From NCBI RefSeq assembly GCF_001466725.1, contig NZ_CP013650.1, forward strand, positions 62,001 through 126,000: 64,000 bases of DNA, read 5' to 3'. Under the pieces are notes generated by a model. It did no database searches and was not told where the DNA came from. It saw only the letters and a program-made list of their open reading frames with translations. This document shows, piece by piece, positions 16,183-23,372 of the stretch. The stretch comes from Lacimicrobium alkaliphilum. GTDB taxonomy: Bacteria > Pseudomonadota > Gammaproteobacteria > Enterobacterales > Alteromonadaceae. Made by a program: the position numbers and the translations under genes. How positions within the stretch are numbered: position 1 is the first letter of the stretch; each line of letters opens with the position of its first letter.

Positions 16183-16482
16183 CACACCCTGTTTTGAGCT
16201 ATTGCACTGTGAAGAGGCCGCGGAAGTGGCGCAACCTACGACGGCGTTAGGATGGCAATAAGACAAGCGCTTATTGACCCACGAACATAGAGTGATGAGA
16301 AGGTGCCACGGCGGAAAAAGTAAGGTCAGCTCTGCTTATTCATCGAATAAGTAACCTACGGATACCAGCATGACAACCGACGACATTACTGCCTCATCCG
16401 GTGTGATAGCTCAATTTAATTGAGAGAAACAGAACAAACTACGGGCCGAGAGAATGCCAGGGAGGAGTTCGTTTAAACTTGA
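16183..16482 (+). ncRNA. Probable bridge (seek) RNA region of the IS1111 element
   Basis: IS1111-group elements carry their guide RNA downstream of the transposase gene, and this 300-nt noncoding stretch fits. It contains small hairpins at 16335-16351 (CTTATTC-ATC-GAATAAG) and 16420-16434 (CTCAATT/AATTGAG). At 16243-16251 it reads GGCGTTAGG, the attC R' core, preceded by AACCTACG; a second AACCTACG occurs at ~16353. An attC-like guide agrees with the insertion point. RNA ends and loop pairing are inference. Confidence 0.6.
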
Positions 16483-16497
16483 CACTGGGAGTCATAC

Positions 16498-16600
16498 CAA
16501 CGCCGCCACCAGCGGCAAAAAATTGATGGCGCTTTTGTTGCGCCGTTTGCAAAAAAAGTGACAGCGAGTTTTTGTCCGATTTGAGTGGCCTTGTTATATG
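16498..16600 (-). other. attC site 10 (flanked by the IS)
   Basis: Plus-strand ends CCAACGCCGCC and GGCCTTGTTAT. It is nearly identical to attC 14. The insertion sequence adjoins its R' end, so the crossover point is displaced from the next cassette. Confidence 0.9.
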
Positions 16601-16849
16601 TCAAAACCATAATCCAATGCAGAAGGCCAGCATCCCGGCGGTGAACAGTACAAAATAAATGATATGAGGCCAGTTCTTTCTTCTGTTCGCTTTGTAATAT
16701 CGAATCATCTCGTCAACATCTGACGGAGAAAACCAGCTATCACATCTGTAGCACTTTCTGGTGCCTCCTTTGACATAGGCTCCGCAAGTTAAGCACTTGT
16801 ATTTGTACCGTAGCCTATCCTCGCACCAATAAGGGTAACTTTCCTTCAT
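16601..16849 (-). CDS. Integron cassette gene: zinc-ribbon membrane protein
   Basis: 82 residues from the ATG at 16849; the open frame upstream reads through attC 9 and is discarded. The N-terminal part holds CLTCGAYVKGGTRKCYRCD, a CxxC...CxxC zinc ribbon. The C-terminal part is one transmembrane helix (IIYFVLFTAGMLAFCIGLWF). Such small tail-anchored zinc-ribbon proteins are common but have no assigned role. Confidence 0.7.
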   Translation of the reverse strand: MKESYPYWCEDRLRYKYKCLTCGAYVKGGTRKCYRCDSWFSPSDVDEMIRYYKANRRKNWPHIIYFVLFTAGMLAFCIGLWF

Positions 16850-16864
16850 GATGTCCCTGACATA

Positions 16865-16946
16865 TAACGTTTCGCCTTTACGGCATTTGCGAGCGATCTG
16901 GCCGAAGGCCAGCGAGGTAATGTCCGAAAACAGGCGCTTGTTAGAA
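16865..16946 (-). other. attC site 9
   Basis: Plus-strand ends TAACGTTTCGCC and GCGCTTGTTAGA, with an inner TCTGGCCGAAGGCCAGCGA palindrome. It closes the secreted 138-residue cassette. Confidence 0.85.
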
Positions 16947-17357
16947 GCCGCACGGACTATTCTTCTCGCCACCATTTAAAACCGTTAGAGGATGGCGCGA
17001 CAAGTGACTGATTATCTTTATATTAAATTGCTCAGCATACAACTCCAATAGCTTATTATGTCTCATATGCGGGTACATCGAACCGTGCTCATCCAAATTT
17101 ACACCATCAGAAACAACGATTTTCTTTATATCTAAACTCTCAGCACAACTCTTGAATTTGTCCTTTATACCAGGAAGCTTAGAACCAACCATGTAACTGA
17201 GTCTAATGAGATATGGCGAGCGCTTTTTTAATGTGGCTTCAGCGTCTAGATGAGCATCTGCAACCAACATCTCGCCAAATGTAAAATGCAACCGTTCACT
17301 GGCATCAGAACTCAGAGAGATGAATATGCTAACTAAGGTTATGATAAAAAGTTTCAT
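16941..17357 (-). CDS. Integron cassette gene: secreted protein of unknown function
   Basis: 138 residues with a signal peptide (MKLFIITLVSIFISLSSDA). The mature part has two cysteines (KSCAESLD; NSPCGF at the end). No family is recognised. The C-terminal residues are encoded at the edge of attC 9, a common outcome of cassette gene structure. Confidence 0.6.
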   Translation of the reverse strand: MKLFIITLVSIFISLSSDASERLHFTFGEMLVADAHLDAEATLKKRSPYLIRLSYMVGSKLPGIKDKFKSCAESLDIKKIVVSDGVNLDEHGSMYPHMRHNKLLELYAEQFNIKIISHLSRHPLTVLNGGEKNSPCGF

Positions 17358-17364
17358 ATGGCTT

Positions 17365-17460
17365 CTAACGCATTGCTAATTGGCTGCCGCAGCGCAGCGT
17401 AGGCAGTCCAGTGGAGGCCACGCTGTTTGTGGCCGGAACGAAATTAAGCAACTTGTTATA
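17365..17460 (-). other. attC site 8
   Basis: Plus-strand ends CTAACGCATTGC and CAACTTGTTAT, with internal palindromes (GGAGGCCACGC...GTGGCCGG). It closes the four-helix membrane protein cassette. Confidence 0.85.
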
Positions 17461-17465
17461 AATCA

Positions 17466-17969
17466 TTATGTACCTGAGTACTTTAAGGTTGCCCATAATT
17501 TTTTGCCGGTTAAAGAGCTGAGCAGAAACACACCCGAAAAAATTAAAACGAGAGGCTCAGCTGTAACCTGAATGTAGTCTGCAATTCCCGCTTGCAAAGC
17601 TAAACTTAATCGCCAAATTTGAATAGCTGAAGTTGGTAAATACGACAAACCAGTTACTAAAAAATAAATGCCTAAAAGTTTATATCCATGTTGAATATTA
17701 AAACCAGAGTAACCTTCCTCTGCATTTGACTTAACGTTGTTTGAAAGTGAAGTGCTTACCTTCCACAGTATAAAAGTAATTGTGAGACCTATAACCAGCG
17801 TTATCAGGGACATTAATACTGGGAACATTAGCCCTGGCTCCGTTCCTGGCATAACATCAGATACACTGAAAAATAACCCCCAAGCTGCGGGAATAGAAAT
17901 AATGACAGTGATCAATACATAAATAGCTAATAGCTTAAAACAGATAGCTGAAACGTCCTTTGCACTCAT
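17466..17969 (-). CDS. Integron cassette gene: four-helix membrane protein, unknown
   Basis: 167 residues; AGGAAAG upstream of the ATG at 17969. Predicted helices lie near residues 8-33, 46-68, 95-115 and 138-155. There are no obvious charged or catalytic residues inside the membrane. Many cassette arrays carry such membrane proteins of unknown role. Confidence 0.65.
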   Translation of the reverse strand: MSAKDVSAICFKLLAIYVLITVIISIPAAWGLFFSVSDVMPGTEPGLMFPVLMSLITLVIGLTITFILWKVSTSLSNNVKSNAEEGYSGFNIQHGYKLLGIYFLVTGLSYLPTSAIQIWRLSLALQAGIADYIQVTAEPLVLIFSGVFLLSSLTGKKLWATLKYSGT

Positions 17970-17987
17970 AACTTTCCTAATGATTTA

Positions 17988-18094
17988 TAACGCCCGTAGC
18001 AGGCGCATTTATGTAGGTGGGTTTTGTATGCCAGCGTAGCGCCCGGCATACAAAAACGCCGGAATAAATGTCGCACTGACTACGTTTGTTATGT
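17988..18094 (-). other. attC site 7
   Basis: Plus-strand ends TAACGCCCGTAG and CGTTTGTTATG, with a long imperfect hairpin around TTTTGTATGCC...GGCATACAAAA (about 18020-18055). It overlaps the stop of the 126-residue cassette gene. Confidence 0.88.
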
Positions 18095-18469
18095 GAATTG
18101 ATACTCGGCAAAAACACCACCCCGCCAGTTGTCGTACTTGTACTTAACCCTATTGTTTAATAGCGCGTTTATGTTGACTTGCCAAGCTTTGATAGCGCCA
18201 TGATTTACACCTAAACCTTTTTCAGCGTAGGAGCGAATGCGTGCTATTTTATCGGTTTTGTTTGGCTCGCTATAGGTAACACCAACGATGTAATAAAGCA
18301 TATGTAGAAAGAAACTTTGTTTTGGGCATTTATGGTCTGTTGCTAATTCAATGAACAGATCCACTTCTCTAGTCCACGAAAGAAAAAGATCCCATTCGTC
18401 ATGAGGCCATTCATCTTCTGAATAGGCCCAAAGCCTTATCTCTTCTACGGTCGGATTCGTTACTTCCAT
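18089..18469 (-). CDS. Integron cassette gene: small soluble protein, unknown
   Basis: 126 residues, rich in tryptophan and acidic residues at the N-terminus (LWAYSEDEWPHDEWDLFLSW) and probably all-helical. It has no signal, membrane segment or known motif. The ATG at 18469 lies 12 bp from attC 6. Confidence 0.6.
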   Translation of the reverse strand: MEVTNPTVEEIRLWAYSEDEWPHDEWDLFLSWTREVDLFIELATDHKCPKQSFFLHMLYYIVGVTYSEPNKTDKIARIRSYAEKGLGVNHGAIKAWQVNINALLNNRVKYKYDNWRGGVFAEYQFT

Positions 18470-18481
18470 GCTCGACTCACA

Positions 18482-18534
18482 TAACGCCTCAATCAGCCGA
18501 CGCGTTAGCGGTCGGCTGCATTGATTTGTTAGCT
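18482..18534 (-). other. attC site 6 (short form)
   Basis: Plus strand TAACGCCTCAATCAGCCGAC, GCGTTAGC, GTCGGCTGCATTGATTTGTT: a near-perfect 53-bp hairpin, close to the minimum for attC. The upstream gene's stop lies inside it. Confidence 0.88.
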
Positions 18535-19202
18535 GCGTACCTACCTGCCCATAGTGATGCGTAAAAGTATAACCATACTAAACCTGGAAGGACCATCCAA
18601 AAGTATGCTTCCGCTGCACATAGCGCGACAATTAACGCGGTAACGACAAATAGGAACACATAGAAATAATTTGAACCTTTTATTTGGCGGATAGATATAG
18701 GTGCGCCAGCTTTAAATTTTCCATTCATGGCCAGAAGGTTGAGCGCTGCCCAACCTATAAATATAAAAGCGAAAACGGGCACTCCCATGAGAGGTATTCC
18801 CATTGAATCCGCCCACCATGGATAAGATCCACGGAAAAACTCAAGGAAAAGGTCGCCAACATACCCGCTAACAGTGAGTAACGCTGCTCCAAACCCAACC
18901 AATGCCACTTTAACATTTGAAGTCGGTGCGTTTACAGATAATCCATTACCGAACAAGATTAACGTTGCGCAGCCAAATATTAAAAGCGTAAAGCCATAAT
19001 CTTGGAATTTATATTTATTTGAAAGATATTCATCGCGAAGCTCATAGAACCTGTTCGAGGCATTTCGACTTCCGAGTTCTTGCCAATCTAAAGCCATATA
19101 TTTCTCCATATACTCTTCTTCATTTGTATATGCCGAGATGCTAAATGAGTACGCAATACTCAATAACGAAATAATAATGATACCAATGGATATTCGCTTC
19201 AT
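18489..19202 (-). CDS. Integron cassette gene: multi-pass membrane protein ending in attC-encoded residues
   Basis: 237 residues with about six hydrophobic segments: a signal-like first helix (IGIIIISLLSIAYSFSISA), then segments near residues 70-87, 93-112, 140-160, 180-200 and 205-220. The C-terminal SMQPTANASAD is translated from attC 6. This tail is familiar from many cassette proteins whose frames run into a short attC. No function is assigned. Confidence 0.65.
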   Translation of the reverse strand: MKRISIGIIIISLLSIAYSFSISAYTNEEEYMEKYMALDWQELGSRNASNRFYELRDEYLSNKYKFQDYGFTLLIFGCATLILFGNGLSVNAPTSNVKVALVGFGAALLTVSGYVGDLFLEFFRGSYPWWADSMGIPLMGVPVFAFIFIGWAALNLLAMNGKFKAGAPISIRQIKGSNYFYVFLFVVTALIVALCAAEAYFWMVLPGLVWLYFYASLWAGRYAANKSMQPTANASAD

Positions 19203-19214
19203 AGTGATTTACAG

Positions 19215-19324
19215 CTAACGCCGCAAGCAGCTGCGGCTTTGTAGTGGATTGTTTTGCGATAGCGTAGCGTTAAATCGCAAAACAAGGAACGCAAAAGCCG
19301 TCAGACTGCCTTGCTTTGTTACAT
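19215..19324 (-). other. attC site 5
   Basis: Plus-strand ends CTAACGCCGCAAGCAG and CTTGCTTTGTTAC, with a GTTTTGCGAT...ATCGCAAAAC arm pair at about 19250-19283. It closes the COQ7-like cassette. Confidence 0.88.
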
Positions 19325-19327
19325 GAT

Positions 19328-19837
19328 TTAAAGCTTGGTGGACAACCATATAGCAAACTCCGTTGAGCGCTGGACGAGCCAAAATATTGGCTTATACAAA
19401 AATGATTCCTTCCCATTACTGCGCCCCATCTCTCGATGTTCTTCTTCATCTGATTTGATGCTTAGTACAGCGGCATACGCTTCGGCATCATGTTTATTAA
19501 GGAAAACCAATTGCCATTCAAGGTGATGCAGAACAGTAGTCTCTATGGAATTAGTGCAAACCCAGATGGCATTGCGCCCCAAAAGCGCGGTCAAGGTGCC
19601 CAGAACAGCCCCACCAAATGCCCACAACCCTAGACCATAGCAATGCCGAATTCTACGACTATTAAGGAGTCGGTTAAATGTGGCGTAGTGCTCTCGCTCG
19701 TGAAGAAGCATAGCCTCTAGAACAGGAACCAAGTCTTTATATAAAACGCGGGCCACGATCAGCTGAGCACTGTAAATACCTATAGCACCTCGCTCTCCTG
19801 CATGATCCACTCTGATTATTCTTTCGATTTCTTTCAT
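19328..19837 (-). CDS. Integron cassette gene: COQ7/UbiF-like di-iron protein
   Basis: 169 residues from the ATG at 19837 (AGGA upstream); the longer frame reads through attC 4. The COQ7 pattern is clear: IIRVDHAGERGAIGIYSAQ supplies the first Glu, MLLHEREHYATFN an E-x-x-H, and later LHHLEWQ and SDEEEHREMG complete two E-x-x-H-type ligand sets. COQ7 hydroxylates demethoxyubiquinone in ubiquinone synthesis. As a cassette gene it is probably an accessory paralogue; the middle GLWAFGGAVLGTLTALLG segment suggests membrane association. Confidence 0.82.
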   Translation of the reverse strand: MKEIERIIRVDHAGERGAIGIYSAQLIVARVLYKDLVPVLEAMLLHEREHYATFNRLLNSRRIRHCYGLGLWAFGGAVLGTLTALLGRNAIWVCTNSIETTVLHHLEWQLVFLNKHDAEAYAAVLSIKSDEEEHREMGRSNGKESFLYKPIFWLVQRSTEFAIWLSTKL

Positions 19838-19864
19838 GCATCCTATTTGCGGCGAATGGCCATG

Positions 19865-19961
19865 TAACGCCTCAAACACCGGCTTGGTGAAGTTGGCGGC
19901 TTTTTTGCGTACGCAAAAAAAGGTGACAGCTTTACCAAGTCCGCGTGCTTTGACTTGTTAA
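19865..19961 (-). other. attC site 4
   Basis: Plus-strand ends TAACGCCTCAAAC and TTTGACTTGTTAA, with the inner arm TTTTTTGCGTACGCAAAAAA. It overlaps the stop codon of the 174-residue cassette gene. Confidence 0.9.
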
Positions 19962-20482
19962 CCCCAGTTTTCGGCAAACACCCATGCCGCATTAAACTCA
20001 CGGGTACTTGCATTAAATGTAAACTCACAACCTTCATCAGTAAGGTCATTTAGAACCCCTTTTATTACCGGACCGGACTGGTCGGTAAAGCTAATGCCGT
20101 CAGCAGATACTCTTTTACCTGACCATTCTAAATGAGGCCCATCGAATAAGGCCAAACAAAGACCATCTGTTGCAACTAGAAACCCAGTTGCCTTGTTGTA
20201 GATAATATTGTCGATACCGTCCCATTCAGTTGTTGAAACTATTTCTCTTTTATTTGGATCAACAAAATATCCCTGACCACCTGCAACAACCAAAAATAGC
20301 TTCTCATTGGGAACACGAAGGACGGTATTATAGGAACTCCAACCACTTTGACTAAATACGCCCACCCACTCGATATATTCTTCGTCAAAGAACTTTACCC
20401 ACAGAGTGTTTCCAGACTTTGAAAAATTGTGTTCTTCAAAATCTCCTGATAATGGTGGCCTATCAAGTATCTCTGCTTCCAT
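19958..20482 (-). CDS. Integron cassette gene: beta-rich soluble protein, unknown
   Basis: 174 residues with repeated beta-strand and turn segments (KFFDEEYIEWVGVFSQSGWS; LFLVVAGGQGYFVDPNKRE; LCLALFDGPHLEWSGK). These suggest a small beta-propeller-like or sandwich fold. No catalytic motif or signal peptide. Function unknown. Confidence 0.65.
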   Translation of the reverse strand: MEAEILDRPPLSGDFEEHNFSKSGNTLWVKFFDEEYIEWVGVFSQSGWSSYNTVLRVPNEKLFLVVAGGQGYFVDPNKREIVSTTEWDGIDNIIYNKATGFLVATDGLCLALFDGPHLEWSGKRVSADGISFTDQSGPVIKGVLNDLTDEGCEFTFNASTREFNAAWVFAENWG

Positions 20483-20508
20483 GATATTGCTCAGTGCTCA
20501 ATTAGGGT

Positions 20509-20606
20509 TAACGCCCAGCTAAGGGGCAAAATTTGATGGCAGTTTTTTTGCGTGTTTTTGCAAAAAAGGTGACAGCATATTTTGTCCGTTTGAGCTGTTT
20601 GTTAAG
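20509..20606 (-). other. attC site 3
   Basis: Plus-strand ends TTAACGCCCAGCTAA and TGAGCTGTTTGTTAAG. It has the same TTTTGC-rich core and GACAGC...TTTTGTCCG segments as attC 10 and 14. Confidence 0.88.
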
Positions 20607-20976
20607 CCATGCAGACGATAAAGAAACGCTTATCATCAATATTCTCTCCAAACCCTATTACCGGATTATCTATTCGTACTGATGAGTCATTGAATGTTTT
20701 CGAAAAAGCAGATACCAATGAAAACCCAGAGTCTATCGTTTCTATTTCTGAATATGCTTCAGAAACCTTTAATGCCTCTTTGCCAGGCAATATCTGAAAA
20801 AGGCACTCTTCATGTTCTATATCAACACCAATTTTAGCGATTGGCTCTATAGATTCCGTTCCATATATTTCACCGGAATCATCAATTTTTACGGAAAGCA
20901 CGAACATGTCAAAATCGTCATCGATGACTTCTGACTTTTCAAGTTCATTGATAATACAACCAACATACTTACTCAA
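20602..20976 (-). CDS. Integron cassette gene: small acidic protein, unknown
   Basis: 124 residues, strongly acidic (SEVIDDDFDMF; IGVDIEHEECLF), with no membrane segment. The predicted secondary structure is mixed alpha/beta. No homologous family is recognised. Confidence 0.6.
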   Translation of the reverse strand: MSKYVGCIINELEKSEVIDDDFDMFVLSVKIDDSGEIYGTESIEPIAKIGVDIEHEECLFQILPGKEALKVSEAYSEIETIDSGFSLVSAFSKTFNDSSVRIDNPVIGFGENIDDKRFFIVCMA

Positions 20977-20998
20977 TGTGCATATTCCTTTGTAGGCT

Positions 20999-21072
20999 TA
21001 ACGCCCGCCATCACCGGTGGCAAAACCGGCGCGAAGCAGAGGTTTTGGCATCCGGTGCATGGCTTGGTTATG
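20999..21072 (-). other. attC site 2
   Basis: Plus-strand ends TTAACGCCCGCCATCACC and GCATGGCTTGGTTATG, with inner CCGGTGGCAAAACC / GGTTTTGGCATCCGG arms. It overlaps the end of the nucleotidyltransferase-like gene. Confidence 0.88.
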
Positions 21073-21535
21073 CGCTCTCTCGGATGGCACGGATATCCTC
21101 GATATCCACCGACCGTGAGAGCGCAGATTTATACCGAACCAGATCCTCTTTCATCATAAGGGGAAGCTCCAAGCCCAGCATATTGACTATTTTATAGCGA
21201 GAGAAGTCTATATTGAGCGGTACCCACGTCTCGCCGCCTGCATCAAAGATTCGCGGACCGTCAGCGCTACCTACCTCCACTTTGATGCCTTCACATTTGA
21301 ATTGGACGTAGGTTAGGTCCCAGCCTTCCTCCTGTCGGTGAGCGGCAGCTTTGGATACAAATTCTTGACCAGCCTGAACTACAGACGAAAAGTGCTCACC
21401 GGGGACGAAAAGATCGATGTCATTCAGGTCGCGCTCAGAGCCATATCCCTTAGCAGCGAGTCCCCCACAGATCAGAAAGGGAATATTCCTATCTCTCAGT
21501 AACCCCACAATCCATTGGGCTGCTAAATGATGCAC
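21068..21535 (-). CDS. Integron cassette gene: nucleotidyltransferase-like protein
   Basis: 155 residues from a GTG at 21535. I chose it because AAGGAGGAGG lies just upstream, right after attC 1; the longer frame is read-through of attC. The start HHLAAQWIVGLLRDRNIPFLICGGLAAKGYGSERDLNDIDLFV has the nucleotidyltransferase-fold GG...GS...D-x-D pattern seen in AbiEii/MNT-like and aminoglycoside adenylyltransferase-like proteins. The D-I-D pair would bind metal. The substrate is unknown; no antitoxin partner is visible in the cassette. Confidence 0.72.
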   Translation of the reverse strand: MHHLAAQWIVGLLRDRNIPFLICGGLAAKGYGSERDLNDIDLFVPGEHFSSVVQAGQEFVSKAAAHRQEEGWDLTYVQFKCEGIKVEVGSADGPRIFDAGGETWVPLNIDFSRYKIVNMLGLELPLMMKEDLVRYKSALSRSVDIEDIRAIRESA

Positions 21536-21553
21536 GCCTCCTCCTTTTGCGCA

Positions 21554-21639
21554 TAACGCTGAGGTAACCGGCGCCGGAGCGCCAGCGGAGGGAACCAAAA
21601 GCGCCACGCTTTTGGCGTCCGGTTGACCGTTTGGTTAGG
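21554..21639 (-). other. attC site 1 (nearest attI)
   Basis: Plus-strand ends ATAACGCTGAGGTAACCGG and TTGACCGTTTGGTTAGGC, with inner GAACCAAAAGCGCC / GCTTTTGGCGTCCGG arms. It ends the first cassette. Confidence 0.9.
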
Positions 21640-22015
21640 CCGTTGCATTGGACTCGCTCAGCGCCTTGCCCCAAATTGCTACTCTGTACGTAAAGGAGCC
21701 GGGGTCGCTAGCCTCGATGTTGATTGCCGCAGGGATAAAGCTTTTTCCCTCATACTCTGGAGCTGCGTTGTAACGAGTTACCTTACCCTCCTGGGCAAGA
21801 GGTAAAATGACGTTTTGATCGGTACTCGCTTTAAGTTCAACTGCGAAAGCTGGCACATACACGACGTTCGGTGGGACATCTTCGCCACCGAATTCGGAAG
21901 GTAGAAGCAGTAGCTTTTGAAGCTCTCCCTTCTGGACTAGCGCCTCAGCTTTCTCTCTTGAATCGACGCCAGAGTAGTCTGGACCCGTATTGTTTTTCTT
22001 CAACCACCCAAACAT
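21635..22015 (-). CDS. First integron cassette gene: small soluble protein, unknown
   Basis: 126 residues (MFGWLKKNNTGPDYSGVDSR...). It contains a conserved-looking LPSEFGGEDVPPNVVYVPAFAVELK segment and a beta-rich C-terminus. No family is recognised. AAGGAGATAGCG is an excellent ribosome site between the attI junction and the ATG. As the most recent and attI-proximal cassette it should be the best expressed in the array. Confidence 0.7.
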   Translation of the reverse strand: MFGWLKKNNTGPDYSGVDSREKAEALVQKGELQKLLLLPSEFGGEDVPPNVVYVPAFAVELKASTDQNVILPLAQEGKVTRYNAAPEYEGKSFIPAAINIEASDPGSFTYRVAIWGKALSESNATA

Positions 22016-22030
22016 CGCTATCTCCTTGTG

Positions 22031-22221
22031 GGCCTAACAGTTTAATAGCGGGAAGAGTTCCTTGTTTAAACACGGAAGACTTCCTCTTTTTTGTTTTTGT
22101 AGCATGTTTAGTCCATCTGCACCACCCGCCATGTCGGCTCTCTGGCGTTGTGGGCAATTTTCTGCTGATGAAAAGCGGAAAAGTTCCTCTTTTTTGCTGT
22201 TATCAGGAAGTTAGTCTATAA
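22031..22221 (-). other. attI recombination site and leader between integrase and first cassette
   Basis: The first cassette joins attI at GTTAGGCC on the minus strand (about 22028-22035), a G-TTRRRY crossover core. The 190 bp to its right contain two GAAGAGGAA-type blocks (AAAAAAGAGGAACTTTT and AAAAAAGAGGAAGTCTT on the minus strand) that resemble repeated integrase-binding sites. The cassette promoter Pc should lie here; I cannot identify it with confidence. Confidence 0.7.
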
Positions 22222-22237
22222 CTGTATTAATATACAG
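22222..22237 (+). promoter_or_regulatory. LexA (SOS) box in the intI promoter
   Basis: CTGTATTAATATACAG matches the CTG-N10-CAG gammaproteobacterial LexA site, with perfect CTGT/ACAG arms. It ends 18 bp before the intI ATG, so it should cover the promoter. LexA control of integrase genes is established for Vibrio and class 1 integrons, so cassette shuffling here is probably induced by DNA damage. Confidence 0.88.
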
Positions 22238-22255
22238 TATTATGGAAGTGCTGAT

Positions 22256-23221
22256 ATGGCAAAGTCTCTTTTTCTTAAGTCCGTTGCCGAGCAGATGTAC
22301 GCCCGCCGTTATGCCAAGCGGACTATCGAAACCTATATCAAATGGATCAGCAGTTTTATTCATTTTCATCAGATGCGTCACCCCGTGCAGATGGGCGATA
22401 CAGAGGTGGAGCTGTATCTGAATCATCTGGTCAATGAGCTGGATGTGGCAGCAGGTACGCAGGCCGCTGCGCTCAATGCGCTGGTGTTTCTGTATAAGGA
22501 GGTGGTGAAGCAACCGCTGAGCCTGAAGCTGAATTTTGTGAAAAGTCAGCGTCAGCAAAAATTGCCCGTGGTAATAACACAACCGGAAATGCGCCAATTG
22601 CTGGCGCATATCCCGGCGCAACAGAAATTACCGGTGTCGTTGTTATATGCCAGTGGTCTGCGACTGATGGAGTCGGTGCGCCTGCGGGTGCAGGATATTG
22701 ATTTCGATTATAAGTCGGTGCGGGTCTGGAACGGCAAGGGCGGCAAGCACCGGGTAGTGACGTTGGCCAGTGAATTAATTGCGGATTTACGCCGCCAGAT
22801 CATGCTGGTGGAGCAGTATCTGCATGCGGATTTGGCTAACCCTCATTATGCCGGGGTATGGATGCCGCACCGGTTAAGGGTTAAGTATCCCCAGTCTAAA
22901 AACCAACTGGGCTGGCAGTATCTGTTCCCCAGTCGCCAGGTGTCGGTAGATCCCGAAACCGCCACAGTGCGTCGCCATCATATTGATGAAACCTCAGTCC
23001 GAAAGGCGGTTGTCAGGGCGGCCCGCCAGGCGGGTATTAAAAAACATGTTACACCGCACACCCTGCGGCACTCTTTTGCGACCCATTTATTGCAGTCGGG
23101 GGCGGATATCCGCACAGTGCAGGATCAGCTCGGCCACGCAGATCTGCGTACCACGCAAATTTATACCCATATTCTGCAGCGTGGAGGCCACGGGGTGGTC
23201 AGCCCGTTTTCGCATTTGTAA
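22256..23221 (+). CDS. intI: Integron integrase (IntI-type tyrosine recombinase)
   Basis: 321 residues. The catalytic set is complete: Arg136 (ASGLRLME), Lys164 (GGKHRV), His268 and Arg271 (HTLRH), His294 (LGHADL) and Tyr303 (TQIYTH). Between the Lys and His motifs is the IntI-specific insertion (YAGVWMPHRLRVKYPQSKN, then LGWQYLFPS), which separates IntI from XerC/D and phage integrases. It is divergent from the cassettes, the standard integron layout. The frame is intact, so the platform may be active. Confidence 0.96.
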   Translation: MAKSLFLKSVAEQMYARRYAKRTIETYIKWISSFIHFHQMRHPVQMGDTEVELYLNHLVNELDVAAGTQAAALNALVFLYKEVVKQPLSLKLNFVKSQRQQKLPVVITQPEMRQLLAHIPAQQKLPVSLLYASGLRLMESVRLRVQDIDFDYKSVRVWNGKGGKHRVVTLASELIADLRRQIMLVEQYLHADLANPHYAGVWMPHRLRVKYPQSKNQLGWQYLFPSRQVSVDPETATVRRHHIDETSVRKAVVRAARQAGIKKHVTPHTLRHSFATHLLQSGADIRTVQDQLGHADLRTTQIYTHILQRGGHGVVSPFSHL

Positions 23222-23228
23222 GTGACTG

Positions 23229-23372
23229 CTCTTTTTTGTCACTCCCGCGCAGGCGGGAGTCCAGTGCCCTTGAGCGCCGCAGGTATAAAGGCACTGGATG
23301 CCCGATAACGGCATTCGGGCATGACCGGTAAACACGAGTGTTTAGTCGTCATTCCCGTAAGGGAGCCAATCG
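23229..23372. repeat. Dispersed double-palindrome repeat (family A) downstream of intI
   Basis: Contains CACTCCCGCGCAGGCGGGAGT, a CACTGGATGCCCGATAAC...ATTCGGGCATGAC palindrome and ATTCCCGTAAGGGA. These are the building blocks of the arrays at 31581-32270 and 34659-35200. The stems may act as transcription terminators or mRNA stabilisers between intI and the convergent amidohydrolase gene. Confidence 0.8.

Larger units (their letters stand above)
14928..16495 (+). mobile_element. IS1111-group insertion sequence (IS110 family) at an attC junction
   Basis: The element is bounded by perfect 13-bp inverted repeats ATGACTCCCAGTG (14928-14940) and its complement (16483-16495). IS1111-group repeats are subterminal, so true ends lie a few bases further out. 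It holds one DEDD transposase and about 300 bp of noncoding DNA downstream of it. It sits between attC 10's R' end (GGCGTTGGT on the minus strand) and the first codon of the TonB-like cassette. It is therefore an IS1111-attC type insertion at the cassette recombination point. No target duplication is seen. Confidence 0.88.

Noticed and set aside
20976..21197. Plus-strand frames inside the cassette array
   Set aside because: They are antisense shadows of cassette genes and attC sites. They lack ribosome sites and family similarity.
22031..22221. A defined cassette promoter Pc
   Set aside because: Several weak -10-like hexamers exist but none has a convincing -35 at the right distance, so no coordinates are given.
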